From Akkermansiaceae bacterium (GTDB lineage: Bacteria; Verrucomicrobiota; Verrucomicrobiia; Verrucomicrobiales; Akkermansiaceae), in assembly GCA_903906515.1 (NCBI GenBank), contig CAIVKO010000186.1:1-41893 (forward strand): a stretch of 41,893 bases of DNA, written 5' to 3'. Position numbers and translations under genes: made by a program. The notes below the pieces were generated by a model. The model was given only the letters and a program-made list of their open reading frames with translations, did not search any database and had not been told where the DNA came from. Below, piece by piece: positions 1 to 9,429 of this stretch. Each line of letters starts with the position of its first letter. Position 1 is the first letter of the stretch.

Positions 1-226
1 ATGGCTTGAATGTGAAATATTAAAACTCAAAAAATATTATCCGTGATCATCTGTGAAATCCGTGGTTAAGAAATCTTTAACCACGGATGGCACGGATAGG
101 CACGGATGAAGAGAATTTGGATTGGGTGGTTTTTGATGGATTAGAATTCCGAATGCAAGGTGATGGCTTGAATGTGAAATATTAAAACTCAAAAATCTTA
201 TCCGTGATCATCCGTGCCATCCGTGG
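1..226. repeat. 162-bp-spaced direct repeat with CCGTG-rich hairpin
   Basis: A block of at least 33 identical bases beginning ATGGCTTGAATG occurs at 1 and again at 163, and both copies run into ATCCGTG-type motifs (about 35-65 and 197-226). Between them a perfect 10-bp inverted repeat, CCGTGGTTAA at 60-69 and its complement at 77-86, is followed by further CACGGAT motifs. The first copy starts at base 1, so the repeat probably continues to the left. No gene is visible here. Related CCGTG/CACGGAT repeats are, as far as I recall, common between genes in Verrucomicrobia and Planctomycetes; that attribution is from memory. Confidence 0.75.
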
Positions 227-236
227 TCAAAATTCT

Positions 237-3023
237 TCATGCGGTGAGTGCTTGGTTCATTTCGGTGATCATGCAGTCCATTGGGTCGCCGAAGAGTTGG
301 TGCATTTTGCCGAGGCCGCCTTGGGCGTCGAAGGGGGCGAAGTCGAGGTCGTCGCGCTCGAAGCGGAGGGAGGTCATGATGTGGTCGCGGATCATTTCGA
401 GGAAGGCAGTCTGGGTTTGATTGAAAGGTTGTCCGGCGTTCTTTTTGAGAATCCAGTCGCGGTAGTTGCGGCGGACGGTGGCATCGAAGGGTGTGAGGGC
501 GGCATCGAAACCGCAGGCACGGCGGATGAGGGCGACGAGGGCGGTCAACTCGGTGAGGGGTTTGGCATTGTCCGGCAGGGCGTCGAGCTGGGCGTAGGCT
601 TCCCAGACGCGGAGCGGGGCGAGGCGCGGGGCGTCCTGCTTGAGGGCGGCGAGCACGTCCTTGATTTGGGTTAGGGTGACTTCCTGACGGCGCTGCGGTT
701 GCTGATAGTAGATGGTGAGGGCGTCGAGCTTGTCCTGATGCTCGCGGCAGAAGGTCTCGAATTCGGAGACAAAGGCGGCGGAGCGCTCGCGGGCGTCGGC
801 ATCCCACTCGGCGCGGACGAGGGTGTCCTGGGTATCGAGGTCGATGGTCTGGAGATTGGCGGTGCAGGTCTCGACGATGAGTTTCACAGCGGCTCCGGTG
901 AGCGGCGCGGCGGCGGCGGTGACGAGTTGTTGCTGGGCTTTTTCGCGGGCAAAGTCGCCGGGTTCGGTGCCGGGCTGCTGGCCGGTGAGTTCGAGGGCTT
1001 TTTGCTCGATGGCCTCGCCGTCGATGGAGTGGAAGAGGTTTCTAACAAGGTGGCCGATGGAAGTGCCGCCGAGTTTTTCGGCGATCGCTTGTTTCTGGTC
1101 GTCCGTGAGCATGCGGTCGATGCGGGCGAGGCGACCGGCGAGGGAGGAGATGGTATCGGCATCGGTGGCCCCCATGACGACTTCCATGGCGAGATCCTTG
1201 AAGGGCACGGAGGGCTTGGTGATGGGCGGGCGGCTGGCGGTCTTGAGCGACTTGGTGACGCCGATGGCATCGACGATGACGTAGTGGGTCTTGGCGGTCT
1301 TCGCGGCGGGTGAGGCTTTGCGCAAACCATCGTGATCGAGCGTGCGGGTGCCGCGGCCTTTCATCTGCTCGAAGTAGCCGCGCGATTTCACGTCGCGCAT
1401 GAAGAGTAGGCATTCGAGCGGTTTCACGTCGGTGCCGGTGGCGATCATGTCCACGGTCACGGCGATGCGCGGGTGGTATTCGTTGCGGAACTGTTGGAGG
1501 ACGGATTTGGGGTCTTCCTCGTTCTTGTAGGTGACCTTTTTGCAGAAGGCGTTTCCCTCATCGAATTCTTCGCGGACAATGTTGATAATATCGTCGGCGT
1601 GGGAATCCGTCTTGGCGAAGATCAGGGTTTTGGGGACTTCGTATGCGCCATCGGTGCCGGTGCGGTCGGGGAAAATTTCCGGGAGCTTGTCGCGGAAGGT
1701 TTTCACGACCGTGCGGATCTGCGAGGGATTCACGATGTCGCGGTCGAGAGCTTTGTTAGAATACGCTTCATCCTCGTCCTGGGCTTCCCAGCGTTTGGCG
1801 CGGGTGAGTTTCTCGCGTTTTTCGACCAGGCCTTTGAGGACGGTGCCGCCGTTTTGGGTGACCTCGGTTTCGATGACGTAGATTTCGCCCTGGACGTTCA
1901 CGCCATCGGCCACGGCATCCTCGTGGGTGTATTCGGAGACGACGTTCTGGTTGAAGAAGGCATAGGTGCGGGCATCCGGCGTGGCGGTGAGGCCGACGAG
2001 GAAGGCATCGAAGTAATCGATTACCTGCCGCCAGAGATTGTAAATCGAGCGGTGGCATTCATCGATGATGATGAGGTCGAAGTGCTCGATGGAGACTTTT
2101 TCGTTATAGACGACGGGGAATGGCTCCTTGCGGGTGGATTTCCGTTCACCGGGGTTTTCGTCTTCGGCGGATTCGTCGAGCTCCTTGTTTTGAAGGATCG
2201 AATACATCCGCTGGATGGTGGAGATGCAGACCTCGGCATCTTTCGGGACGTGGGAGGAGTTGAGTCGCTGGACGGAGTAGAGTTCGGTGAACTTCCGGTT
2301 GTCGTCGGACGGCTGATAAGCGAGGAACTCCTGTTCGGCCTGTTCGCCGAGGTTGCGGGTATCGACGAGAAAGAGGACGCGTTTCACCCGGGCGTGCTTG
2401 AGCAGGCGGTAGATGGCCGTGATGGCGGTGAAGGTCTTCCCCGAGCCGGTGGCCATCTGGACGAGCGCGCGGGGTTTGACGAGCTTGAGGGATTTATCGA
2501 GCGCGGTGATGGCGGTGATCTGGCAATCCCGGAGGTCGGTGGGATCGAGAGGTGGAAGATCGAGGAGCCGGGAGCGGAGGGATTTTTCCTGTGAGAGAAA
2601 TTCGCGGAGGGTTTCCGGGCGGTGGAAGGTGAAGACTTCGCGCGAGCGGGGTTTCGGGTCACGCTGGTCGGTGAAGCGGGTGATGACGCCGGTGGCTTCG
2701 TAGAGAAAGGGGAGGGGAATGCCGGTTTGTTGGACCCACTTGAGCTTGGAGACGGAGTATTCATGCGTCTGCAACTCGACGGTGGTGATGTTTTGGCCAA
2801 GGTTCTCCTTTTTTGCTTCGATGACACCGACGGGTTTGCGATCCACAAATAGGACATAGTCGGCAGGACCGGAGTCCGTGGTGTATTCGCGGACGGCCTG
2901 GCCTTCGCCATCGTTCGGGTTGAAATCGTCTTTGTTTTGAACGGCCCAACCTGCGGCGCGGAGTTGTGCGTCGATCCGGTCGCGGGCTTTTTGCTCAGGA
3001 TTTTGGTTGGGCATTTGTGTCAT
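237..3023 (-). CDS. hsdR: Type I restriction enzyme R subunit (HsdR-like)
   Basis: This 928-aa protein would be the motor and nuclease subunit of a type I restriction system, translocating DNA by ATP hydrolysis and cutting it. An N-terminal PD-(D/E)xK nuclease is visible (D55, then E69-A-K71). The SF2 helicase follows: Walker A ATGSGKT at 191-197, DECH at 321-324, GLTATP near 346 and a GRGTR motif VI near 560. A long helical C-terminal region follows, normally used to contact HsdM. Length fits the EcoKI-like branch. Neither hsdM nor hsdS lies upstream, where a tRNA and hypE sit; they may lie left of the window or be missing. The stop is close to the repeat block at 1-226. Family assignment is firm; activity depends on absent partners. 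Confidence 0.9.
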   Translation of the reverse strand: MTQMPNQNPEQKARDRIDAQLRAAGWAVQNKDDFNPNDGEGQAVREYTTDSGPADYVLFVDRKPVGVIEAKKENLGQNITTVELQTHEYSVSKLKWVQQTGIPLPFLYEATGVITRFTDQRDPKPRSREVFTFHRPETLREFLSQEKSLRSRLLDLPPLDPTDLRDCQITAITALDKSLKLVKPRALVQMATGSGKTFTAITAIYRLLKHARVKRVLFLVDTRNLGEQAEQEFLAYQPSDDNRKFTELYSVQRLNSSHVPKDAEVCISTIQRMYSILQNKELDESAEDENPGERKSTRKEPFPVVYNEKVSIEHFDLIIIDECHRSIYNLWRQVIDYFDAFLVGLTATPDARTYAFFNQNVVSEYTHEDAVADGVNVQGEIYVIETEVTQNGGTVLKGLVEKREKLTRAKRWEAQDEDEAYSNKALDRDIVNPSQIRTVVKTFRDKLPEIFPDRTGTDGAYEVPKTLIFAKTDSHADDIINIVREEFDEGNAFCKKVTYKNEEDPKSVLQQFRNEYHPRIAVTVDMIATGTDVKPLECLLFMRDVKSRGYFEQMKGRGTRTLDHDGLRKASPAAKTAKTHYVIVDAIGVTKSLKTASRPPITKPSVPFKDLAMEVVMGATDADTISSLAGRLARIDRMLTDDQKQAIAEKLGGTSIGHLVRNLFHSIDGEAIEQKALELTGQQPGTEPGDFAREKAQQQLVTAAAAPLTGAAVKLIVETCTANLQTIDLDTQDTLVRAEWDADARERSAAFVSEFETFCREHQDKLDALTIYYQQPQRRQEVTLTQIKDVLAALKQDAPRLAPLRVWEAYAQLDALPDNAKPLTELTALVALIRRACGFDAALTPFDATVRRNYRDWILKKNAGQPFNQTQTAFLEMIRDHIMTSLRFERDDLDFAPFDAQGGLGKMHQLFGDPMDCMITEMNQALTA

Positions 3024-3196
3024 GGAAGCGGAATTCCACTAACGGCGAGGTCAATACGTCACAAAACACGTCAGAGTGGAAGCGTAATTGCGGGGGCTGT
3101 CCAGTCCACCAAACCCACCGTTTTGGTTGCAGTAATCCTTTTTCTTGATCCGCGTCCGTCCGCCGTTTATGGTCCCGCCCAGCCGCGAGGCACCTT

Positions 3197-3281
3197 GGAG
3201 GGGTGGTAGAGTGGTCGATTGCGCCAGTCTTGAAAACTGGAGAGCCGAAAGGTTCCGTGGGTTCGAATCCCACCCCCTCCG
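3197..3281 (+). tRNA. tRNA-Ser (anticodon UGA)
   Basis: The acceptor strands GGAGGGG (3197-3203) and CCCCTCC pair, with discriminator G at 3281 and no encoded CCA. The anticodon stem is CCAGT/ACTGG around loop CTTGAAA, giving anticodon TGA. A long variable arm of class II type and a T-arm with GTTCGAATC are present. The gene stands between hsdR and hypE, which are transcribed away from it. Confidence 0.95.
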
Positions 3282-3403
3282 CTCTTCTTTGCTTCCGTGC
3301 CGGAAGCTAAGAATGGCAAGCCATTGGATTGTCTATACCGCTAGTAATTCCTATTGTGTCCGCACTTCAATCCGCCGCCGCGTTTTCCTCCTGTCCCACT
3401 CCG

Positions 3404-4420
3404 ATGTTTCACCGGACCGAGATCACCATGGCTCATGGCGGCGGGGGGAGCCTGACACAGGATTTGATTAACCGCATTTTCCGGCCTGCTTTCGCCAATG
3501 CCGGACTCGAAGCACAACACGATGGGGCCTTGCTGGATTTCCCCGGTGGCGGTCGACTGGCATTCACCACCGACTCTCATGTCGTGAGTCCGTTGTTTTT
3601 CCCCGGCGGTAACATCGGCACCATCGCCGTCAATGGCACGGTCAACGACCTTTGCATGTGCGGGGCCCGCCCGCTTTGGTTGAGCGCGGGCTTCATTCTG
3701 GAAGAGGGCTTTGAAATCGAAACCCTGCAAAAAATCGTCGCTTCGATGAAATCGGCGGCGGAAGCTGCGGGAGTCGTGATCGTTACCGGCGACACCAAGG
3801 TCGTCGAGAGAGGAAAAGGAGATGGCTTGTACATCACCACCTCCGGCGTGGGTGTCATCGAAACCCCTCTGACCATCGCGCCAACAAGCATCCGTCCGGG
3901 AGATGCCGTGATTCTCAGCGGTGATATTGGCAGACACGGGATGGCAATCATGGCGACACGGGCGGGTCTGTCATTCGAGAGTGAGATCGAAAGCGACTGT
4001 GCGCCGTTGGTGGCTCCGGTGATGGCTTTGTTAGATGCTGGATTGGAGATCCACTGCCTGCGCGATCTTACCCGGGGAGGGCTCGCGACATCGCTCGTCG
4101 AACTCGCGGAAGCTTCGGCACTCGCCATTTCGATTGACGCTTCCCTGCTACCGGTTTTCGAACCCGTAGGAGGTGCGTGCGAAATTCTTGGCCTGGATCC
4201 GATGTATGTGGCCAACGAAGGGCGGTTTGTCTGCGTGCTGCCGCAAGACCAGGCGGACCGCGCGCTCGAAATCATCGCCCGCACCGCTCCCGGCGGGCCG
4301 CCGGTGAGAATCGGCAAGGTGCTCGACGGCCCACCAGGAAGAGTCACCCAACGCAGTGTGATCGGATCCGAAAGAATCGTCGATCGCTTGAGCGGTGAAC
4401 AGCTTCCTCGGATTTGTTAG
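3404..4420 (+). CDS. hypE: Hydrogenase maturation factor HypE
   Basis: HypE dehydrates the carbamoyl group that HypF places on its C-terminal cysteine, making the thiocyanate that becomes the CN ligands of the NiFe-site iron. The sequence has the glycine-rich AHGGGGS start, the AIR-synthase-like ATP-binding fold ([23 protein letters not shown]) and ends in PRIC with the required terminal Cys. I place the start at the Met of MFHRTEIT (3404); an upstream in-frame ATG at 3329 would add 25 residues not expected for the family, and neither has a clear ribosome site. It is the only hyp gene on the plus strand and ends 2 bp from the 3' end of hypD, so it needs its own promoter. Confidence 0.95.
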   Translation: MFHRTEITMAHGGGGSLTQDLINRIFRPAFANAGLEAQHDGALLDFPGGGRLAFTTDSHVVSPLFFPGGNIGTIAVNGTVNDLCMCGARPLWLSAGFILEEGFEIETLQKIVASMKSAAEAAGVVIVTGDTKVVERGKGDGLYITTSGVGVIETPLTIAPTSIRPGDAVILSGDIGRHGMAIMATRAGLSFESEIESDCAPLVAPVMALLDAGLEIHCLRDLTRGGLATSLVELAEASALAISIDASLLPVFEPVGGACEILGLDPMYVANEGRFVCVLPQDQADRALEIIARTAPGGPPVRIGKVLDGPPGRVTQRSVIGSERIVDRLSGEQLPRIC

Positions 4421-4422
4421 AG

Positions 4423-5514
4423 TCAGGCGGTTCTTCCCCGGTAGCGAAAGTACGCTGCGCATGCACCCTCGCTGGACACCATGGGTGCGCCGAGCGGATG
4501 ATCGGGTTGGCAACGTGTGCCGAATGCGGGACAGTCGTGCGGTTTTTTCACTCCGCGCATGATCGCGCCGCTGATGCATTCCGATGCGGCGTCGGCAGCG
4601 GTATCCTTCAGCTGGAATCGGAGGTTCGCATCGAAAGCGGAGTATGCCGGCCTGAGTGAAAGTCCGCTGTCCGGGATCACGCCGATGCCGCGCCAATCGC
4701 GGTCGGCGATTTCGAAAACCTGCTCGATGATGCGGCGGGCGTGGGGATTCCCCACGTGTTTGACCGCACGGGAATATGCATTCTCCACCTCAGCCCGTCC
4801 TTCTTCCAACTGCTTCACGCAAAGGTGGATTCCTTCGAGAATGTCAACCGGTTCAAAGCCGGTGATGATGATGGGGGCTCCGTATTCAGCGGCAATCGGT
4901 CCGTATTCCTCCAGTCCCATGATCGTGCAGACGTGACCCGCTGCTAGAAAACCCTGCACTTGATTGTCGTCCGCTCCGAGGATCGCTCGCATCGCCGGTG
5001 GAACCAGAACATGTGATGTTAGAATACTGAAATTCCCCAAACCTTCGTGTTCCGCACGGAGGACGGACATCGCATTCGCCGGAGCGGTGGTTTCAAAACC
5101 CACCGCGAAAAAAACCACTTGTTTTTCAGGGTTTTCTCTGGCGATCGCGACCGCATCCAGCGGAGAATACACGATGCGCACATCCCCGCCACGTGCCTTG
5201 GCCGTGAGCAGGTCGATCGAATTTCCGGGAACCCGAAGCATGTCGCCGAAAGAACAAAGAATCACCTTGTGAGACAACGCGAGCTCCACTGCCTGATCGA
5301 TCAATCCGGCACTGGTCACACACACCGGACATCCCGGTCCATGCACCAGGGTGATCAAATCTGGCAGCAATTCATCCAGGCCGAAGCGAACGATGGCATG
5401 GGTCTGGCCACCGCAGATTTCCATGATAGTCCATGGTCGTGTGACAATGCGCTGGATCGAATCCGCCAATTTGCGGACCAGAGCTGCATCGCGGTATTCA
5501 TCGACGTATTTCAC
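4423..5514 (-). CDS. hypD: Hydrogenase maturation factor HypD
   Basis: HypD is the iron-sulfur scaffold that, with HypC, assembles the Fe(CN)2CO unit. The 363-aa product has the family hallmarks: CGGQTH near residue 35, GPGCPVC near 60, GFETT near 150 and a C-terminal cysteine set (ECISG, DCPAFG, RCQP, GACAAYF) consistent with 4Fe-4S ligation. Its start overlaps the hypC stop by 4 bp, so the two are translationally coupled. It is last in the hypABFCD run and converges with hypE. Confidence 0.96.
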   Translation of the reverse strand: MKYVDEYRDAALVRKLADSIQRIVTRPWTIMEICGGQTHAIVRFGLDELLPDLITLVHGPGCPVCVTSAGLIDQAVELALSHKVILCSFGDMLRVPGNSIDLLTAKARGGDVRIVYSPLDAVAIARENPEKQVVFFAVGFETTAPANAMSVLRAEHEGLGNFSILTSHVLVPPAMRAILGADDNQVQGFLAAGHVCTIMGLEEYGPIAAEYGAPIIITGFEPVDILEGIHLCVKQLEEGRAEVENAYSRAVKHVGNPHARRIIEQVFEIADRDWRGIGVIPDSGLSLRPAYSAFDANLRFQLKDTAADAASECISGAIMRGVKKPHDCPAFGTRCQPDHPLGAPMVSSEGACAAYFRYRGRTA

Positions 5515-5780
5515 CGTTCACCTGCACCTTCCACTTCTGATTCCAATCCATCGAGGTCGCCCATTTGTTTTAGATAGGAAAACGTTTCCTCCGCCTCTTT
5601 TTCATCGATGACGCTGATGGCCACACCCACGTGAACGAGCACATAGTCACCGGGCTTCGCCTCCGGCGCGCAGGTAAGGCTCACATGCTTGATGACGCCG
5701 GCAAAACTCACGCGGGCACTGCGTAAAAGCGGGTCATCTCCCTGAATATCGATTACTTTTCCTGGAACGGCGAGGCACAT
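5511..5780 (-). CDS. hypC: Hydrogenase maturation chaperone HypC
   Basis: This 89-aa chaperone begins MCLAVPGKV; the N-terminal Cys2, exposed after Met removal, binds iron or the large subunit, which fixes the start. HypC partners with HypD and then delivers the Fe(CN)2CO group to the large-subunit precursor. The start lies inside the last 28 bp of hypF and the stop overlaps hypD, a tightly coupled arrangement. The C-terminal tail is slightly longer and more acidic than in minimal HypC proteins. Confidence 0.95.
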   Translation of the reverse strand: MCLAVPGKVIDIQGDDPLLRSARVSFAGVIKHVSLTCAPEAKPGDYVLVHVGVAISVIDEKEAEETFSYLKQMGDLDGLESEVEGAGER

Positions 5781-8104
5781 GGTGGTGGTGGGTTTTGGGG
5801 TGGTTCAACAGTCGTCAGATTCCAAAGCGCTGCGAGCGCCTGACCTGCTGCTATGGCTCCATCATTCGATGGCAACTCGATTGGCGCAAGTACCTTCATG
5901 CCGGATTTCACCAGGCCGGATTCCGCCAGGTCACGCAAAAGGGCGTTTTGAAAACACCCGCCGGATAGAACCACCGTCCGGACGCCGGACAAACGGCAGA
6001 CTTCCACCAAGGCATCGGCGAGACCACGGTGGAATGCGGCGGATAAGGCACAGGCCGGACGCTCCGGTCCGGATAACAACGGGAGAATCGCGGGAGTCCA
6101 ATCCATTTCCCAACAGACACCGTCCGTGGAAGGTGTGATGGAAAATGGCAGGGATTCAGTGTCGGTTGGAGATGCCAACGCTGCGGTCTCAACTGCGAGC
6201 GGCAACTGGCCTTCAAAGAAATTGGTGTTGCCCAGACCCGCCAGAGCGGCGAAACCATCGAACATGCGTCCGATGCTGCTGCATACAGGTGAATGAATCC
6301 CCTGGTCCATCATGGTCCGCAACGTATCGGCCTCGCGTGATGAAAATCCAAAACGCGCAGACGTTTTCGCTAACAGAGAAGCATCACAGGCGTGGGCCAG
6401 CGCCACCGCCATTCTGCGGGCATCTTTCACCGAAGCCTCACCGCCTGGCAGGCGGAACGGGCGCAAACGCGCAAATCGTGTGGCAACCCCGCCTTGCAGC
6501 AGGATGAATTCACCACCCCAAATGGTGCCGTCCTCACCATAACCGGTTCCATCCCATGCCACGCCGAGCACTCCGTCGGGTGGATGGCGGTGTTCTAACA
6601 AAACTGCCAACACATGTGCGAGGTGATGTTGCACGGAAATCACCGGAAGGCCGGATTCGATCGCATGACGGGTGGAATGATAATCCGGATGTTTGTCGCA
6701 AACCACCATGCGTGGATCGGATGCCAACAAGGATTGCAAGGTGTGAATCGTGCGGGTGAAAACCTCGTGGGTTGCAACGCCGCCGAGATCCCCAATATGC
6801 GGACTGATGACCAATCTTTGTCCGGAAGCGACGGCAACCGTGTTTTTCATCTGCGCACCCACGCACAACACCGGATGCGGTAGGGACGATGGCAATTCTA
6901 CGGGTGCCGGTGCATATCCACGCGCCCGCCGTAACAAAATCCTGCTTCCCGCAGGCGTGAATCTCACAACCGAATCATCGATCGGTCGGGCAACCTCACG
7001 ATTGTGAGTGAGAAACAACTCCGCGATTCCACCGAGTCGTTCGCGAGCTTCGTCGTTGTCGTAGCAAAGCGGTTCTTCGGAATGATTCGCACTGGTGGCC
7101 ACCAGCGGCCTGCGGATTTTTTCCATCAGGATCCAGTGCATCGGCGACGACGGCAAAAGCGCCCCGATCCACGGGTTTCCAGGCGCCACCGATTCCGCCA
7201 GTTCCGCAGTGGATTTTTTCCCGACCAACACGATGGGAGCCTGCGGAGAAACTAACAACTCGGCGGCACTCCCGCTGACATCCGCCCACAGCCGGAGCAT
7301 ATCGAGATCCCGGAACATCACTGCGAACGGTTTTTCCTCGCGATGCTTGTGACGCCGTAGTTCGAAAACCGAACGCTGGTTGGTCGCATCCGCCATCAGA
7401 TGAAACCCACCGACGCCTTTCGCCGCGAGAATTCCGCCGCCTATCAGGAAATCGACCGCCATCGCAATCCCCGCATCGCCACGGGCCAACGATTTCCCGG
7501 AATTGTCAGTTAGATTGAGAACAGGACCACATGCCGGGCAAGCATTCGGTTCGGCGTGAAACCTCCGGTCGGAAGGGTCGGCGTATTCCCGCAAGCAATC
7601 GGGACACATCGAAAACCCGCGCATGGTGGTCCTTGGGCGGTCGTAGGGAAGGGATTCGATGATCGAATAGCGGGGGCCGCATTGCGTGCAATTGATGAAC
7701 GGATACTGATAACGGCGGTTTTCGGGGTCGCACATTTCACGCATGCAATCGGCGCAGGGCGCGAGATCCACAGGAATTGCGGTTTCAATTTCCCCGCTTG
7801 CGGCGGTGCTTTCCAGAATGTGGAACCCTGCGATGGCTTCGGAATCATCCGGAGTATCATCAAGCCAGCCGACGCTTGTAACACGGGCGGCTGGCGGTTG
7901 TCGCATCACGATTTGCGTGCCAAACCGCTCCAAGGTTTCCGCCTCACCGATCGCGCGGATCAACACCCCCACCGCATCGTTTTTCACCCAACCGTCCACA
8001 CCCAATTCACGGGCCAAGCGAAGCACAAACGGGCGGAAACCGATCCCCTGCACCGTGCCACGCACCCGCAACATGCGATCAACGGTGGGCGGTAAGGAAT
8101 CCAT
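5753..8104 (-). CDS. hypF: Carbamoyltransferase HypF
   Basis: HypF makes carbamoyl-adenylate from carbamoyl phosphate and ATP and transfers the carbamoyl group to HypE. The 783-aa order is standard: acylphosphatase domain (RVRGTVQGIGFRPF, residues 13-26); two zinc-finger-like CxxC pairs (CADC, CTQC, CPDC, CPAC, about 115-190); a YrdC-like domain (about 205-390); and a Kae1-like domain with VAWDGTGYGEDG near 550 and the C-terminal SGGCFQN. No active-site residue appears lost. Only 25 bp separate it from hypB upstream, and it overlaps hypC downstream. Confidence 0.96.
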   Translation of the reverse strand: MDSLPPTVDRMLRVRGTVQGIGFRPFVLRLARELGVDGWVKNDAVGVLIRAIGEAETLERFGTQIVMRQPPAARVTSVGWLDDTPDDSEAIAGFHILESTAASGEIETAIPVDLAPCADCMREMCDPENRRYQYPFINCTQCGPRYSIIESLPYDRPRTTMRGFSMCPDCLREYADPSDRRFHAEPNACPACGPVLNLTDNSGKSLARGDAGIAMAVDFLIGGGILAAKGVGGFHLMADATNQRSVFELRRHKHREEKPFAVMFRDLDMLRLWADVSGSAAELLVSPQAPIVLVGKKSTAELAESVAPGNPWIGALLPSSPMHWILMEKIRRPLVATSANHSEEPLCYDNDEARERLGGIAELFLTHNREVARPIDDSVVRFTPAGSRILLRRARGYAPAPVELPSSLPHPVLCVGAQMKNTVAVASGQRLVISPHIGDLGGVATHEVFTRTIHTLQSLLASDPRMVVCDKHPDYHSTRHAIESGLPVISVQHHLAHVLAVLLEHRHPPDGVLGVAWDGTGYGEDGTIWGGEFILLQGGVATRFARLRPFRLPGGEASVKDARRMAVALAHACDASLLAKTSARFGFSSREADTLRTMMDQGIHSPVCSSIGRMFDGFAALAGLGNTNFFEGQLPLAVETAALASPTDTESLPFSITPSTDGVCWEMDWTPAILPLLSGPERPACALSAAFHRGLADALVEVCRLSGVRTVVLSGGCFQNALLRDLAESGLVKSGMKVLAPIELPSNDGAIAAGQALAALWNLTTVEPPQNPPPPCASPFQEK

Positions 8105-8129
8105 CGGGCGGGTGGGGTGGCGTCGCGGT

Positions 8130-8912
8130 TTATTCGACCGATGTCAAATGGGATTCAAGATAGCGATACCACGCTTCCATGCCTTCTCCGCTGCGGGCGG
8201 ACAACTCGATGCACTCTGCCCGAGGGGCCATCCGGCGGATGTTATCGAGCGCCTGAAGGCGATCAAATCCAAGCACTTCCGCGATATCGATTTTTGTGAG
8301 AAGGACCAAATCCGCGGACTTGAATATCGGTGGGTATTTCAAGGGTTTGTCCTCACCCTCGGTTGCGGAAAGCAGGACAACGCGCAGGGTTTCCCCGAGA
8401 TCGAAATCCGCGGGGCAAACGAGGTTTCCTACATTTTCGATGAACAACACACGGACATCGGTTAGATCCAGAGCCTTGACTCCGCGGGCCACCATATCCG
8501 CATCCAGATGGCACGCCGTTCCGGTGGTGATCTGCGCGACCTGCACATGTGGGCGATGCAAACGCCGGGCGTCGTTGTCGGTTTCGAGGTCCCCGACGAC
8601 CACCGCACAACGGTTGCCAAGGCCGAACTCATCCACCGTCCGCGACAGCAGGGTGGTTTTTCCCGAACCCGGTGAGGAAAGCAGATTGAGGGTGAGAATC
8701 CGCCGCTGTGAAAACAACGCGCGGTTAGCAGCCGCCAAATCATCGTTTTTCGCGAGCAATGACGTGTGAATCTCGATGGAATGTGGAGGCGACGATGTCG
8801 TGGATGCTCCATCCGATTCCGCGACACGGGGTTTCAACATTCCCGGAGCGATCCAACTCAGGACCTTCACGCCGAATGGCACTTTGTGATTGCAACCGCA
8901 TTCCTTACACAT
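8130..8912 (-). CDS. hypB: Hydrogenase nickel-insertion GTPase HypB
   Basis: HypB is the GTPase that, with HypA, inserts nickel into the large subunit. The N-terminal metal-binding motif CKECGC is present (residues 2-7). After a linker of about 60 residues comes the G domain: Walker A SSPGSGKTT, the GDLETDNDA switch region, ITTGTACHLDA with metal-site residues and the LLTKID base-recognition motif. No histidine-rich nickel-storage stretch is seen, so delivery rather than storage is likely. It starts 4 bp after the hypA stop. Confidence 0.96.
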   Translation of the reverse strand: MCKECGCNHKVPFGVKVLSWIAPGMLKPRVAESDGASTTSSPPHSIEIHTSLLAKNDDLAAANRALFSQRRILTLNLLSSPGSGKTTLLSRTVDEFGLGNRCAVVVGDLETDNDARRLHRPHVQVAQITTGTACHLDADMVARGVKALDLTDVRVLFIENVGNLVCPADFDLGETLRVVLLSATEGEDKPLKYPPIFKSADLVLLTKIDIAEVLGFDRLQALDNIRRMAPRAECIELSARSGEGMEAWYRYLESHLTSVE

Positions 8913-8916
8913 GGCA

Positions 8917-9264
8917 TCAGTTCATTTCGATTCGGCTGAGTTCAAGTTCACGTCCGCGCCTGATTTCGCCGCAGAGATCACCGCAAGTCGGGCAGATGAA
9001 AATATATCCTGCCGTATCCTGAATAAATTCATCGTTGCAACCCTGACAGAAAACCGAAGCAGGAACAATCTCGATTTCAAAATCCGCATTTTCCGCAAGC
9101 GTTCCCCGGGAAACCACGTCAAAGGCAAAACGCAGGGATTCCACTTCCACACCGGCAAGCGTCCCGATCCGCAATACCACGCGACTGACCTTCCGGGCAC
9201 GATTTTCCGTAGCATGTTGCAAAACGAAGGTCATCGCGGATTCCATGATGCCGATTTCGTGCAT
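8917..9264 (-). CDS. hypA: Hydrogenase nickel chaperone HypA
   Basis: HypA binds nickel through the N-terminal Met-His-Glu and zinc through two CxxC pairs (CQGC and CPTC, near residues 75 and 92). The start is fixed at the Met of MHEIGIM (9264), because the amino group and His2 are nickel ligands; an ATG four codons upstream (9276) would bury them. It is first of the minus-strand hypABFCD run and diverges from the hydrogenase structural operon, so the two probably share regulation from the intervening 165 bp. Confidence 0.93.
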   Translation of the reverse strand: MHEIGIMESAMTFVLQHATENRARKVSRVVLRIGTLAGVEVESLRFAFDVVSRGTLAENADFEIEIVPASVFCQGCNDEFIQDTAGYIFICPTCGDLCGEIRRGRELELSRIEMN

Positions 9265-9429
9265 AGGATGACTCAAAACAAATTCTGTTGGTTTCGTCGA
9301 GCCCGAGGTGAGTGATCAGAGGATACGCGTAAATCATAAGAGAATATGCATAGCTTTAATGAGAGAAATTTCATATCGTGAAACCCTGCTAATAGAGATG
9401 CAGGATTCCAAACCTAAACTCCTCATGTT
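9265..9429. promoter_or_regulatory. Divergent promoter region between hypA and the hydrogenase operon
   Basis: This 165-bp gap is the only space from which both hypABFCD and the structural operon can be transcribed. It is AT-richer than its flanks around 9330-9420 (for example AATCATAAGAGAATATGCAT), as expected for promoters. I see no convincing sigma-54 -24/-12 element and no clear activator palindrome, so the regulator cannot be named. Confidence 0.5.

Noticed and set aside
1473-2594. Long plus-strand open frame (373 codons) opposite hsdR
   Set aside because: Biased Val/Gly/Asp-rich composition typical of the antisense of a GC-rich gene; the hsdR strand carries all conserved motifs.
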